Shown in pieces: positions 1 through 7,070 of a DNA stretch of 20,513 bases. This DNA comes from a virus. The stretch spans positions 1 through 20,513 of the IMG/VR virus record IMGVR_UViG_3300048010_000163; one strand, given 5' to 3'. The position numbers were made by a program, and so were the translations under genes. Numbering within the stretch: the first letter of the stretch is position 1; each line of letters starts with the position of its first letter. The notes under the pieces were generated by a model. That model worked only from the letters and a program-made list of their open reading frames with translations, did not search any database and was not told the DNA's origin.

Positions 1-59
1 TCTTCTAGGTCATTAAGTACATCGGCTTGATCTTCAAACAAAACTTCGTTGATTAACAT
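1..59 (-). CDS. 5' end of an unidentified CDS cut by the left window edge
   Basis: The minus strand opens with an ATG at 57-59 and stays open to the window edge, giving about 19 residues starting MLINEVLFEDQADVLNDLE. The ATG overlaps the TAA of the preceding gene (TAATG), the junction type used repeatedly in this window, so I take it as a real, translationally coupled start. It is the next gene in the late-type run. Too little is present to name a function; an acidic structural or assembly protein is possible but is only a guess. Confidence 0.6.
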   Translation of the reverse strand, partial: MLINEVLFEDQADVLNDLE

Positions 60-1009
60 TACTTCGCCAATCCCATTTGCTTACGCATTGCGGCTTTGTA
101 TGGATTTGCTTCAGCCATCTTTTTCTTTTTCTTCTTACCGTATGAACCTTCAGTTTTTATAGGCTTTGGACTGGATAGTTCGCTAATGATATTGATAAAA
201 TGCTCTTGCGACATTTTGCCACTTTCAACCATTTTAAAGAGCTTGTCTTTTTTCTCTAAGAATTCTCTTTCAGCAAGGGCATCGTTCTCCATGTTTGCTA
301 GAGCACTTTCACCTTTAAGTTCTCTGCCTACTGGATTGTCTTCACCTGATTCACTTGCGTCTCCACCAAAGTCGTCCATGTCCATTGCTTCTTCGCCAGC
401 ATCGTCACCTACATCATCCATGCCCATATCTGTTGGGGCTGGTGCGGCAACTTTTTCTCCTCTTGCGGCTAGTGTTGCATCTTCAACTGCATTTTTAGCA
501 GTTTTCATTGCATCTAGCAGTGTACCAAGTGCGGAGTCTGCGGCATTGTTATATTGTTCGGCAATCTCAAATCCTACTTGCTCTTTCATTGCGTCTACAA
601 TTGGCATCAGTTTCTGGACTTGCATTTCTGCTACGTCTTCTACCATACCTTGCATTTCGTCAACTAGTTCCTGTGCGGCTAGTAATACCTCAGCTTGATC
701 CAAGTCAGCTTCCATCATTGTGCTTTCTTTTTTCATTACCTTCTTATCACTTCTAACTGGTGCAATTTCATTTAAGTATTCATTAATCTGATGTGAGATT
801 AAACCTAGTTTGTTGTACTGTGGATTTTCCCAGTACTTGAGATCGCTCTCTTTGATTGCTGTCATTTTAGCATTTGTTGTATTCAACATTCTGTTAAGTG
901 AATCTGTACTCATCGCAGATAAATTTACATCGTGTTCAAATGCCTGTGATAGTATCTTATTCAACTTTGCTACATTATGTTGACTTGAATTTAAATCGTT
1001 TAGATACAT
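59..1009 (-). CDS. Hypothetical acidic/helical protein, possible head-assembly or virion protein
   Basis: Encodes 316 residues. The N-terminal half is largely helical. Residues about 193-226 form a low-complexity stretch rich in D, E, M and G, and the C-terminus is basic, with a run of six lysines near residue 295. An acidic middle with a lysine-rich tail recalls prohead core or scaffold proteins of T4-like phages, but I see no diagnostic motif, so the role is inference. The start is supported by AAGGAACGGG upstream of the ATG and by an exact TATAAATA late box at 1035-1042. It is the last complete gene before the left edge and couples to the next CDS through TAATG. Alternative: any acidic virion-associated protein. 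Confidence 0.85.
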   Translation of the reverse strand: MYLNDLNSSQHNVAKLNKILSQAFEHDVNLSAMSTDSLNRMLNTTNAKMTAIKESDLKYWENPQYNKLGLISHQINEYLNEIAPVRSDKKVMKKESTMMEADLDQAEVLLAAQELVDEMQGMVEDVAEMQVQKLMPIVDAMKEQVGFEIAEQYNNAADSALGTLLDAMKTAKNAVEDATLAARGEKVAAPAPTDMGMDDVGDDAGEEAMDMDDFGGDASESGEDNPVGRELKGESALANMENDALAEREFLEKKDKLFKMVESGKMSQEHFINIISELSSPKPIKTEGSYGKKKKKKMAEANPYKAAMRKQMGLAK

Positions 1010-1034
1010 GTTTCTATTCCCGTTCCTTATATTG

Positions 1035-1042
1035 TATTTATA
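1035..1042 (-). promoter_or_regulatory. T4-type late promoter box TATAAATA
   Basis: The minus strand reads CTATAAATACAATATAAGG, an exact match to the T4 late box (established knowledge: recognised by gp55 with gp33/gp45 in T4). It lies 25 nt upstream of the ATG at 1009 and overlaps the TAA (1038-1040) of the preceding gene. It leaves room for a short leader with a GGAACGGG ribosome binding site. Confidence 0.75.
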
Positions 1043-1517
1043 GTTTTTTCAATATTTGTTGTTTCGCATTTTGTAGTCTGTTTTGTGCTTGACTCATCTT
1101 AGCCAACATAACATCTTCGTTAATTGCACGTCTTGCCTTGGTCTTATACATATAAACTTCATATAAAGCATTGTTGTAATCAAGGTCTGCTTTTAATAAG
1201 TCTTCAACTTTTGCATGTTTATTAAGCATTAAGTTTTTTACAATGCCCATTGCTGTTTCGAATAGTGCAATATCTTTGTGAATAATATTATTATCCTCAC
1301 AAATATTATAAAATCTTTTTTGTTGACCACCAAAGTTTTGTAGTGTAATATCGATTCTATAATTTTGTACGCTCACACTGTTTTCTGATACTGTTTGATT
1401 TATTGCTACGTTGAGATCAATATCGTTTTCAGCACGTTCGGCTACTAATTTGGTAGCTTTGTCTAAGCTGTTTAGCTTTGACAAGATGTCCTGCATTGCT
1501 TTTGTTTCTAGATTCAT
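1038..1517 (-). CDS. Hypothetical protein, helical
   Basis: Encodes 159 residues, mainly charged and helical, with a basic C-terminal helix (about residues 125-159, rich in K, R and Q). I recognise no domain. The start is well supported: GAGGTAATT precedes the ATG and the previous gene stops only 2 nt upstream (TAA at 1520-1522). The stop codon contains part of the late promoter of the next gene. Its position among late-type genes suggests a virion or assembly role, which is inference only. Confidence 0.8.
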   Translation of the reverse strand: MNLETKAMQDILSKLNSLDKATKLVAERAENDIDLNVAINQTVSENSVSVQNYRIDITLQNFGGQQKRFYNICEDNNIIHKDIALFETAMGIVKNLMLNKHAKVEDLLKADLDYNNALYEVYMYKTKARRAINEDVMLAKMSQAQNRLQNAKQQILKKL

Positions 1518-1519
1518 AA

Positions 1520-1744
1520 TTACCTCGTAAAATTATTAATGTTAAGTTTATATGCTACATTTTTTCCGTCTACAGTTCTATCCAAGACGCCTCTGCCTAC
1601 TAATGTTTGTGCAATATATTGTTCTCTCTCATTTAAATCTTTTTTCTCTAGTAATTCATTGTCATTGAACTTTTCTTCAATGAACTTGTTCTCTCTAACA
1701 TTGATCCAAGTGTACAATCCACCTTTGGTTACCATTGCTCTCAT
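1520..1744 (-). CDS. Small hypothetical protein
   Basis: Encodes 74 residues. The N-terminus (MRAMVTKGGLYTWINVRENK) looks beta-rich, followed by a charged helix with many E, K and N residues, and it ends KLNINNFTR. The layout suggests a small winged-helix-like or other compact fold, but no motif proves it. The ATG overlaps the TAA of the upstream gene (TAATG), preceded by GGACAAGG, so it is translationally coupled. Function unknown. Confidence 0.75.
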   Translation of the reverse strand: MRAMVTKGGLYTWINVRENKFIEEKFNDNELLEKKDLNEREQYIAQTLVGRGVLDRTVDGKNVAYKLNINNFTR

Positions 1745-2133
1745 TAGCCTTGTCCCGTCGGTGCTTGTGGTTGTTGAGGATTTAATAATCTACTAGGTAA
1801 TCCTGTTGGGATCTTTCTTGCTCGTTTATTGGCAAGTCTTTGTGCTGATCCCATTTTTATATTTTGTTCTCTTCCTTGATCCATAGCTCGGTTACCTGCT
1901 CGTTTATTCATGTTCATTGCATCATCTTGTGCATCTCTGCTTTGTGCTACACCACGTTGCATTCCATAACCTGATTCTTTTAGTTTATGACAATCACAAT
2001 GTTTACAGTCAGGACCACAAGAGCATTCGCTTACAGGTGTTCCACAACATTTTTTACTACACATAAGAACACCGTCTTTAATCCATGTGTCTTTCTTTGT
2101 GTACTTGTCGTCAATAATATCCATTATTTTCAT
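1744..2133 (-). CDS. Cysteine-rich, metallothionein-like N-terminus protein
   Basis: Encodes 129 residues. Cysteines at 25, 29, 30, 37, 39, 43, 46 and 48, plus His45 and His49, sit within 25 residues (CSCGPDCKHCDC is the core), a density typical of metal-thiolate clusters such as metallothioneins or of compact zinc knuckles. The remainder (about 55-129) is basic, Q/R/N/M-rich and apparently disordered, ending in a proline/glutamine tail. The start has AAGGTGATC upstream and lies 4 nt after the preceding gene. Metal binding is inferred from spacing; no closer family is recognised. It sits in a late-type cluster, so it may be packaged or assembly-related. Confidence 0.8.
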   Translation of the reverse strand: MKIMDIIDDKYTKKDTWIKDGVLMCSKKCCGTPVSECSCGPDCKHCDCHKLKESGYGMQRGVAQSRDAQDDAMNMNKRAGNRAMDQGREQNIKMGSAQRLANKRARKIPTGLPSRLLNPQQPQAPTGQG

Positions 2134-2137
2134 GTGA

Positions 2138-2422
2138 TCACCTTCTCTTGTTCAAACGTTTTAGTGCCTTACTAGCTGGATTAAACTTTTTAGTTCTCTG
2201 TGCTTTTCGAGCCATCTTCTTACCCATACGAGCTTTAGTTTTTCTTAATGTCATACGAGCTTTCATATTAATTGGAGCACTACATTGACTTGCTTTGCTG
2301 ACAATTCTACCTGAACGTTGCCCTACGGTACAACGAAATTTACGGACAAGGCTTCTACCTTTTCTTGCCCATATTAGTTGTGCTTCAACCACATCTGTGT
2401 TATCAAGCTCGTTTAAGTTCAT
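2138..2422 (-). CDS. Small strongly basic protein (probable nucleic-acid binding)
   Basis: Encodes 94 residues, very rich in Lys and Arg. An acidic start (NELDNTDVVEAQ) is followed by a basic body with two cysteines (FRCTVGQRSGRIV and SQCSAPIN) and a lysine-rich C-terminal half ending LKRLNKRR. From memory, similar small basic proteins occur in marine T4-like phages without assigned function. The charge suggests binding to DNA or RNA, or a role as a core/packaging protein; this is inference. An exact TATAAATA late box ends just 5 nt upstream of the ATG, and no leader Shine-Dalgarno is possible if transcription starts there. Confidence 0.85.
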   Translation of the reverse strand: MNLNELDNTDVVEAQLIWARKGRSLVRKFRCTVGQRSGRIVSKASQCSAPINMKARMTLRKTKARMGKKMARKAQRTKKFNPASKALKRLNKRR

Positions 2423-2427
2423 AATAG

Positions 2428-2435
2428 TATTTATA
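2428..2435 (-). promoter_or_regulatory. T4-type late promoter box TATAAATA next to the ATG
   Basis: The minus strand reads GTATAAATACTATTATG: an exact late box followed by 5 nt and the ATG of the basic protein gene. The T4 late start site normally lies a few nucleotides downstream of the box, which places it at or beside the ATG. The layout is nearly identical to the box at 4155-4162. Confidence 0.75.
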
Positions 2436-2442
2436 CGGAAGT

Positions 2443-2691
2443 TTAACTCATTATCAAGACGATAATAGTTGATAGTATACCTGCTACAACCGTAGCCGCG
2501 GCACCTAACATTATTTTATTTGTTGATTGATGGTTTTTGACATTTTCGTCATGCATCCTTCTCATTTCTGAGTGAAGGTCTTTTACTGCTTTTTCTACAT
2601 TTTCCAAACGTGTTTCCAATCCCTTGTACCTTTCTGCACAAAGATCAACGTGGGCTTCTAAATTGGTTCGTTCAAGTTCTGTGGTTGACAT
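2443..2691 (-). CDS. Coiled-coil plus C-terminal TM protein, XhlA-like
   Basis: Encodes 82 residues. Residues about 5-55 form a heptad-type coiled coil (ERYKGLETRLENVEKAVKDL and onwards), followed by one hydrophobic segment at about 60-81 (LGAAATVVAGILSTIIVLIM). This architecture and size match the XhlA-type haemolysin/holin-accessory family of phages, which sits in the inner membrane and can aid lysis; no family-specific residue proves it. The start has AGGAAAAGC upstream and a one-mismatch late box (TATAAATT) at 2718-2725, consistent with late expression. Alternative: a membrane anchor unrelated to lysis. Confidence 0.8.
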   Translation of the reverse strand: MSTTELERTNLEAHVDLCAERYKGLETRLENVEKAVKDLHSEMRRMHDENVKNHQSTNKIMLGAAATVVAGILSTIIVLIMS

Positions 2692-2717
2692 AGTTCTGCT
2701 TTTCCTATTGCTACTGC

Positions 2718-2725
2718 AATTTATA
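2718..2725 (-). promoter_or_regulatory. Possible late promoter (TATAAATT)
   Basis: The minus strand reads TAATATAAATTGCAGTA, one mismatch from TATAAATA, 26 nt upstream of the ATG of the coiled-coil/TM gene. The spacing is like that of the exact box at 1035-1042. A plausible but weaker late promoter. Confidence 0.45.
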
Positions 2726-2805
2726 TTAGCGTCTAGTTTATGTTTGCCAGTGTTGTTTTTGCCTTTGTCTTTCTTACACTACTACTTATCTGGTTTTCAG
2801 TATGG

Positions 2806-2888
2806 TCAAAAATTTGACAGTTAAGTAAATTTGACGGGTCGAAAGTGTTGGAATTTTGACGGAGCCTGTGTGTGCCAATGTGTGTGCC
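2806..2888. repeat. Intergenic cluster of TTGAC repeats and a TGTGTGTGCC tandem pair
   Basis: The 211-nt stretch 2692-2902 has no convincing gene. On the plus strand TTGAC occurs at 2814, 2831 and 2856, each within an (A/T)TTTGAC context and two of them followed by GG. The first copy is the right arm of the inverted repeat GTCAAA-AA-TTTGAC. Just beyond lie two perfect copies of TGTGTGTGCC (2867-2876 and 2879-2888) separated by AA. Repeated short boxes in a gap between two late genes suggest protein binding or decaying promoter or operator sequence; the function is unknown. Confidence 0.5.
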
Positions 2889-2902
2889 TTTACTAGAGAT
2901 AT

Positions 2903-3307
2903 TTAGCGTACATCGGTGTGCTTTTTAAAGCACACGTTAACTGGACCAACTGTTTCAAAGCACTTGCTACTAATTTCGGCAGTCTCTTCTAAACCAGTGT
3001 ATATGGGTATTCCGTTGCAATCAGCTAATAAGTTGTTCATATTCTCTATTGCACCCCCATGTTCGATACTAAACTGTAATTTCCATACTGTATGTAGTCC
3101 TTGATACTGTTTTCCGAAGCCAAATTTTACTACATCTTGTGCCATTAACGGCAAAACTTCAATGTCCAATGGCTGACTACGCAAGCCTATTGTTTGTATT
3201 AGTGTGTTTAAGTTCTGTTGTTGAAAGAAATGTAATTTGTTTCTTTGTATCTTAGTTTCATTAGTATTAGAAATGTCGACTAACGTATATGCAACATAGT
3301 TGGTCAT
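2903..3307 (-). CDS. Hypothetical protein, probable late/virion gene
   Basis: Encodes 134 residues, mixed alpha/beta with no signal peptide or TM segment. Segments such as VWKLQFSIEHGGAI and CNGIPIYTGLEETAEIS look like beta-strand/loop alternation of a compact domain. The start codon overlaps the TGA of the upstream gene (ATGA), so it is translationally coupled and very likely acts with that neighbour. From memory, similar proteins are common and unassigned in marine T4-like phages. No motif allows a function. Confidence 0.8.
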   Translation of the reverse strand: MTNYVAYTLVDISNTNETKIQRNKLHFFQQQNLNTLIQTIGLRSQPLDIEVLPLMAQDVVKFGFGKQYQGLHTVWKLQFSIEHGGAIENMNNLLADCNGIPIYTGLEETAEISSKCFETVGPVNVCFKKHTDVR

Positions 3308-4149
3308 TTACCGCTCGTTGGATCGCTCTTAGTAAACCTTTGTCGTTTATTATCAAAACCTGATAAGCCCATTTTGCCAATTGACTTACCAAGTGCATAA
3401 CCACCAACAGCGGCGGCACCAATTGTTGCCATCTTTGCAAGTGTATCAGCACCACGCATTTTAGGCGCACCTTCTGCGTTGTGTGCATTCTTAGCTTCAA
3501 GTCCTTGACTTCTACTCATATCTCTGATGTAACTGTACAGCTCACTACGCAATGCTTTCATTCTAAAGAACTGTAACATTCTTGTAATTACCAATTGTTT
3601 TTGCATTACGTTTAGTCTTGGCCAATCTTGTGCCAATCTCCTAATGCTTCTATAGTTACTGTTTTGTATATCCAAGTCACGTTCTAGTTTCATAAAGAAA
3701 CTAGGCACACTCATCGGTTTTCTGCCAGCTTTGATTGTGTTTAAGAATGCTTTAATTTTTGTTTCATTAAAATCTAGTCTTGAGTTTTGTAATTGGTTTT
3801 TGTCACCTGCATCTGCCATACCGTTTTTTACGGCTGTGAGTGCAACATTGAGATCAGTACCACTAGCTCTATATGTGTTAAAGTTTCCATATGCCATTGT
3901 ACGTTTTGCATAGTCTTGTGCTACAGGAGCAAAGTCGTATTCATTACTGAGTATGTATAGTGCGAGCATATTCATCATTGCAAAGTCAGCCATATCTCTA
4001 GCATTACTACCTTCTACACGACTCTTGCTTCTGAACATTCTACTTTCCATTATATCACCAATAAAACCATACTGTGACTTTGATTCTTCAGACATTGTAT
4101 GTCCTCCTTCGATCTCTGACCATTGTTTTGCTGTGTACTTTTGTTCCAT
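3304..4149 (-). CDS. Hypothetical protein with C-terminal glycine-rich helix, probable structural/assembly protein
   Basis: Encodes 281 residues, mostly helical and basic. Residues about 240-260 (ATIGAAAVGGYALGKSIGKM) form a small-residue, weakly hydrophobic segment that could be a membrane-active or packing helix; the tail is basic and polar. I recognise no catalytic motif. An exact TATAAATA late box lies 5 nt upstream of the ATG, so late expression is well supported. It overlaps the next gene (ATGA). Late class, size and helical content fit a virion or assembly protein, but this is inference. Confidence 0.82.
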   Translation of the reverse strand: MEQKYTAKQWSEIEGGHTMSEESKSQYGFIGDIMESRMFRSKSRVEGSNARDMADFAMMNMLALYILSNEYDFAPVAQDYAKRTMAYGNFNTYRASGTDLNVALTAVKNGMADAGDKNQLQNSRLDFNETKIKAFLNTIKAGRKPMSVPSFFMKLERDLDIQNSNYRSIRRLAQDWPRLNVMQKQLVITRMLQFFRMKALRSELYSYIRDMSRSQGLEAKNAHNAEGAPKMRGADTLAKMATIGAAAVGGYALGKSIGKMGLSGFDNKRQRFTKSDPTSGK

Positions 4150-4153
4150 AATA

Positions 4154-4765
4154 CTATTTATATCCTAACTCACTTAGTGACTTGCCCCATTTTTCCATTT
4201 CAGTTGCAGGAAATCTATGAGCATAATATGTGTAGTCATTTTGCCATACGAAATGATGTTCGGTAATTTTTTGTAAAAACATTTCCCATCGTATCTGAAT
4301 TGTCCCATCAGGATCTATATATGTTGGCTTATTATTATTGTCTATAATTACATTACCTGGTACACCATCAGCATGAAAAAATATCGGTTCACAGCAATGT
4401 ATATCTCTTTTGCCATGAAAATCAAAGTATCTTTTGTATAATGCTGTTCTATGTGTAAAACAAATATACCATAAATTATCAACGGTTGTTGTTGGAGTTT
4501 TAGCATAGTCGTTAAACATCATACCTTCAACTTTGTCCATAACAATTACACCATCATCAAAACTGTGTACTTTTACAAAACACGGATTGTCCTTTTGAAA
4601 CCTTTCATAGCGTTCAAAATTAAAAGCATCTGGTGCAGTCTTTTTAATGATGTAGTTACCATCTTCATAGACTTCTCTATTATCTTTTTTGTGTATTAAT
4701 TTAATTTGTCTAGTTCCTATGAGCTCTGAGCAAGTAGTGATTAAACCACTCGGTATTATGTTCAT
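4154..4765 (-). CDS. Kinase-fold (APH/protein-kinase-like) protein, paralogue 1
   Basis: Encodes 203 residues. Visible kinase-like landmarks in order: a lysine strand (EDGNYIIKKT, matching the ATP-anchoring beta-3 lysine), a hinge-like segment (GVIVMDKVEG), a catalytic-loop motif HADGVPGNVII that fits the HxDxxxxN pattern of aminoglycoside phosphotransferase-like kinases, and a metal-binding YIDPDG in place of the usual IDW/DFG. It is clearly paralogous to the gene immediately upstream (shared IKLI, VYEDGNYI, VIVMDK, IDPD). Substrate unknown: small molecule, protein or nucleic acid are all possible. No good Shine-Dalgarno precedes the ATG at 4765; it overlaps the upstream gene by 56 nt and the first 20 residues do not align with the paralogue, so the start is uncertain. 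Confidence 0.85.
   Translation of the reverse strand: MNIIPSGLITTCSELIGTRQIKLIHKKDNREVYEDGNYIIKKTAPDAFNFERYERFQKDNPCFVKVHSFDDGVIVMDKVEGMMFNDYAKTPTTTVDNLWYICFTHRTALYKRYFDFHGKRDIHCCEPIFFHADGVPGNVIIDNNNKPTYIDPDGTIQIRWEMFLQKITEHHFVWQNDYTYYAHRFPATEMEKWGKSLSELGYK
4155..4162 (-). promoter_or_regulatory. T4-type late promoter box TATAAATA next to the ATG
   Basis: The minus strand reads ATATAAATAGTATTATGG: an exact late box, 5 nt, then the ATG at 4149. It overlaps the TAG stop (4154-4156) of the kinase-like gene, so the five-gene cassette upstream and the structural genes downstream are separated by this promoter. Confidence 0.78.
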
Positions 4766-5270
4766 TTATCTTTAAGATAAATCGATCCCATGTCTCAAAT
4801 CTAAAACTGTCTGGATCTATAAACATAGGTTTATCTCCTTGCATGATTAAATTGGCATGCTTTGCATCACCGTTAAAGAATATATGTTGATTTGGATCTA
4901 TATAATCAGACCCTGCAAAGTCAAGAAAGTTTTTTACTGTTTCATTTCTAAACTTAACACACACATTCCATAATTGATCTTTGGTAGCGTATTGATGAAA
5001 TTCGTCCCATGTATGTCCTTCAATTTTATCCATTACAATAACATCGTCTTCATAACTGTATACTTTTACACACCAAGGATATTCTAGTTGAAAACGCTTG
5101 TAAGTTTCAAAGTCAAACGCATTGCGAGATCTAAACTCATTGGGCAAAGTTTTTTTGACTATATAGTTGCCATCTTCATAAACTTCTTCTTTATGTGTTT
5201 TTCGTATAAGTTTAATTGGGCGTCCATCTATGTCTAGGAACCAATTTAATTTTATCCCTAGTTGCGACAT
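4710..5270 (-). CDS. Kinase-fold (APH/protein-kinase-like) protein, paralogue 2
   Basis: Encodes 186 residues from the ATG at 5270 (MSQLGIKLNW); an upstream ATG at 5318 is possible but would deepen the overlap with the preceding gene. Landmarks: EDGNYIVKKT (ATP-anchoring lysine), DVIVMDKIEG (hinge), FFNGDAKHANLI (catalytic loop with Asp and Asn kept but the leading His changed to Asn) and MFIDPDSF (metal-binding Asp). It is shorter than typical APH enzymes (about 260 residues), so the C-lobe is minimal. Tandem duplication with the downstream gene is obvious. The early part of its reading frame lies inside the 3' end of the ligase-like gene, so expression is probably coupled. Function inferred only from fold and context. 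Confidence 0.85.
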   Translation of the reverse strand: MSQLGIKLNWFLDIDGRPIKLIRKTHKEEVYEDGNYIVKKTLPNEFRSRNAFDFETYKRFQLEYPWCVKVYSYEDDVIVMDKIEGHTWDEFHQYATKDQLWNVCVKFRNETVKNFLDFAGSDYIDPNQHIFFNGDAKHANLIMQGDKPMFIDPDSFRFETWDRFILKINEHNTEWFNHYLLRAHRN

Positions 5271-6285
5271 AGCCTTCACCGCCACGTTCACCGCCTGTTG
5301 TAGCAGTAACATCAGCACCTGAGTTATCTAATTGATCAATAAGATCATTTTTCATATTTTGTATTTTAACAACAAGATCCAATATAGCATTAAGACCTTT
5401 ATCATCTCCTGCCATAAGTTTTGCTTGCTGTCCTTGGCTGACCTTGCTGGTTTTTAGCCAATCATAAAATCCTGTCCTGAGTTGGTCTAACTTACCTGCT
5501 TTGGTCATTTGGTTAACATAGTTATAGAGTATTGCATCTTTTCTACTCAGTCCCTGTTCCGGCTTTAACCAATTGTCTATTATTTGTGCGTTCGCATTTG
5601 CCGTACTAACTATATCCTGAACTGCACTTGTATCAACTTTGGGTTGATGTGTTACATATGTTTGCCCTAGTACAACTACCGCATTACTATTGATACTCTT
5701 TGTGTCTTTGATTGGAGTACCTGTCTTATCTCCAAATGCATCATGGTATGTGTGTACCACTACACCCAATGTACTGCCCGCTATACGCTTGCCTAAAGCA
5801 CTTGCAGGGTCAACAGTGTATGTAACTTTGTTAGGTGTAAACTGTAAGCCCTCTTGTGAACTTGTTACGGGCTTGCGTGGAGTATACAGTAAGTCACCGT
5901 ATACATATCCCTTCATGTCAGCTGGTGTGTTTGCTTCTAGTATCTCAAACACTCCTGCCATTTCTCCAGCAAAGTCTTTACGCCAATCTTCGCCTTTGCC
6001 TGTATTCATAATAAAGTCTTGTAGTTGTCCACTACTGGTTGTTTTGTTTTTGCCCCAACCATTTTTACCAGTCATTACAAATTGACCGTCTGGTTCTCTT
6101 CCCCAAAATATAGTTGGATTGCCGTCCCACTTGATGCTAACATCTTTGGAATCTTGTCCTAGTCGTGTTAGTATCTCTGCGGCTTTGAGTGCGCCTTTGC
6201 TACCTTCAAATGTAACTAGGTCTTCTAAATGATTGTACTCTCTACCTTTAGTGGTAGCTTCAGTTAGAAATTGATTTGCTCTCAT
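5212..6285 (-). CDS. Predicted covalent nucleotidyltransferase (ligase/capping-enzyme-like motifs)
   Basis: Encodes 357 residues. Motifs in the order expected for the DNA/RNA ligase and mRNA-capping superfamily: motif I KWDG at 52-55 (KxDG, Lys52 the candidate adenylated residue), a YVYGDLLYT block at about 127-135 resembling motif III, VVVHTY at 175-180 resembling motif IIIa, GEGYVA at 336-341 resembling motif IV (Glu337), and KIKLVP at 345-350 resembling motif V. A roughly 150-residue, partly helical insertion separates IIIa and IV, unlike classical ligases. From memory this resembles a family of unknown function found in marine T4-like phages; the enzymatic assignment is my inference. The ATG overlaps the TAA of the pol-beta gene (TAATG), implying coupled expression with another nucleotidyltransferase. 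Confidence 0.85.
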   Translation of the reverse strand: MRANQFLTEATTKGREYNHLEDLVTFEGSKGALKAAEILTRLGQDSKDVSIKWDGNPTIFWGREPDGQFVMTGKNGWGKNKTTSSGQLQDFIMNTGKGEDWRKDFAGEMAGVFEILEANTPADMKGYVYGDLLYTPRKPVTSSQEGLQFTPNKVTYTVDPASALGKRIAGSTLGVVVHTYHDAFGDKTGTPIKDTKSINSNAVVVLGQTYVTHQPKVDTSAVQDIVSTANANAQIIDNWLKPEQGLSRKDAILYNYVNQMTKAGKLDQLRTGFYDWLKTSKVSQGQQAKLMAGDDKGLNAILDLVVKIQNMKNDLIDQLDNSGADVTATTGGERGGEGYVATRDKIKLVPRHRWTPN

Positions 6286-7070
6286 TACTCAAGCTCTTTC
6301 CAATTTGGATCACTACGCAAATCTGCTAGCAATGCATCACCTTTTTCTTTACCCAATGCCGCCACAATAGCTTCGACACTGCCTATATCTTTTCCTGAGG
6401 CATTAGGGCCTAATAATGTTCTTGCTATCTCATCGATATTACTAGATATTAAATCAGCTTTCTTACCATTTGCATCTCTGCTAAACAATCCTTGGTAAGG
6501 TGACCATAACATGTTTTGGTCCTTTGCTAATTTAGCAAGTGTAATCATTTTGTTTACACCTTTGAATTTGCTACCTTGTGGAATACTGTGAGTATGAAAC
6601 TTTGCCGCATTCTCTGCATTAGGTACAACCATAATATCTATTTGGTGTGTTTGCCCACCATCGGGTACTTCAACATGTACACTGGTACCACTTTGCCCTG
6701 TATTAAATCCTGCTAGGTCAAATACTTGTCTTAGCTTTTTTCTAATAACTGGATCTTTTTGATCTTCCATATTAAAGTGTTGCTTTAGTTGATCCATATC
6801 AACTATCATATCTAAGTCACCGCTTATTTTTCCTTTGGTAGGTGTTGCACCACTGCCAATTGGAATAGCCTTGCTTCCTGTCTTAGCAAGCACACTGTTG
6901 ATTTGTTTCATTAGTGCTGGAATCTTAGCGTGGTCAAAGCTCACACTATCCGGAAAGATATTGCCGCCTTCTTTGAGTTTTGCTAGTAAACTCTTGCCTT
7001 TGCGGCGATTTTTGCGACTACCACGCTTTAAACGTTTTTTAGTACCGCTTAGTATTTCTTTGATCTTCAT
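6285..7070 (-). CDS. Pol-beta superfamily nucleotidyltransferase
   Basis: Encodes 261 residues. A basic N-terminus (residues 9-32, many K and R) could bind nucleic acid. The catalytic signature is clear: IGSGATPTKGKISGDLDMIVD (72-91, quoted in part: GS at 72-73, Asp85 and Asp87), then a third acidic residue in HQIDIMVV (Asp145). This matches hG[GS]...DhD...hDh of the pol-beta fold (tRNA CCA-adding, poly(A), 2'-5' OAS and antitoxin-type NTases). It is shorter than CCA-adding enzymes and lacks an obvious RNA-binding tail, so the substrate (RNA 3' end, protein or small molecule) is unknown. It overlaps the upstream gene by 32 nt and the downstream one by TAATG, placing it in one operon with the KxDG protein and the kinase-like pair. 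Confidence 0.88.
   Translation of the reverse strand: MKIKEILSGTKKRLKRGSRKNRRKGKSLLAKLKEGGNIFPDSVSFDHAKIPALMKQINSVLAKTGSKAIPIGSGATPTKGKISGDLDMIVDMDQLKQHFNMEDQKDPVIRKKLRQVFDLAGFNTGQSGTSVHVEVPDGGQTHQIDIMVVPNAENAAKFHTHSIPQGSKFKGVNKMITLAKLAKDQNMLWSPYQGLFSRDANGKKADLISSNIDEIARTLLGPNASGKDIGSVEAIVAALGKEKGDALLADLRSDPNWKELE

Noticed and set aside
96-698. A long plus-strand open frame opposite the acidic protein
   Set aside because: It mirrors a well-supported minus-strand gene with late promoter and ribosome binding site; its product is a low-complexity serine/alanine/phenylalanine sequence typical of antisense frames.
2814-2860. TTGAC boxes as -35 elements of a plus-strand promoter
   Set aside because: No -10 element at suitable spacing and no plus-strand gene follows; they are reported as repeats instead.
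5690-6085. Plus-strand frame opposite the ligase-like gene
   Set aside because: The opposite strand encodes the ordered KxDG/GEGYVA motifs; this frame has no ribosome binding site or recognisable domain.
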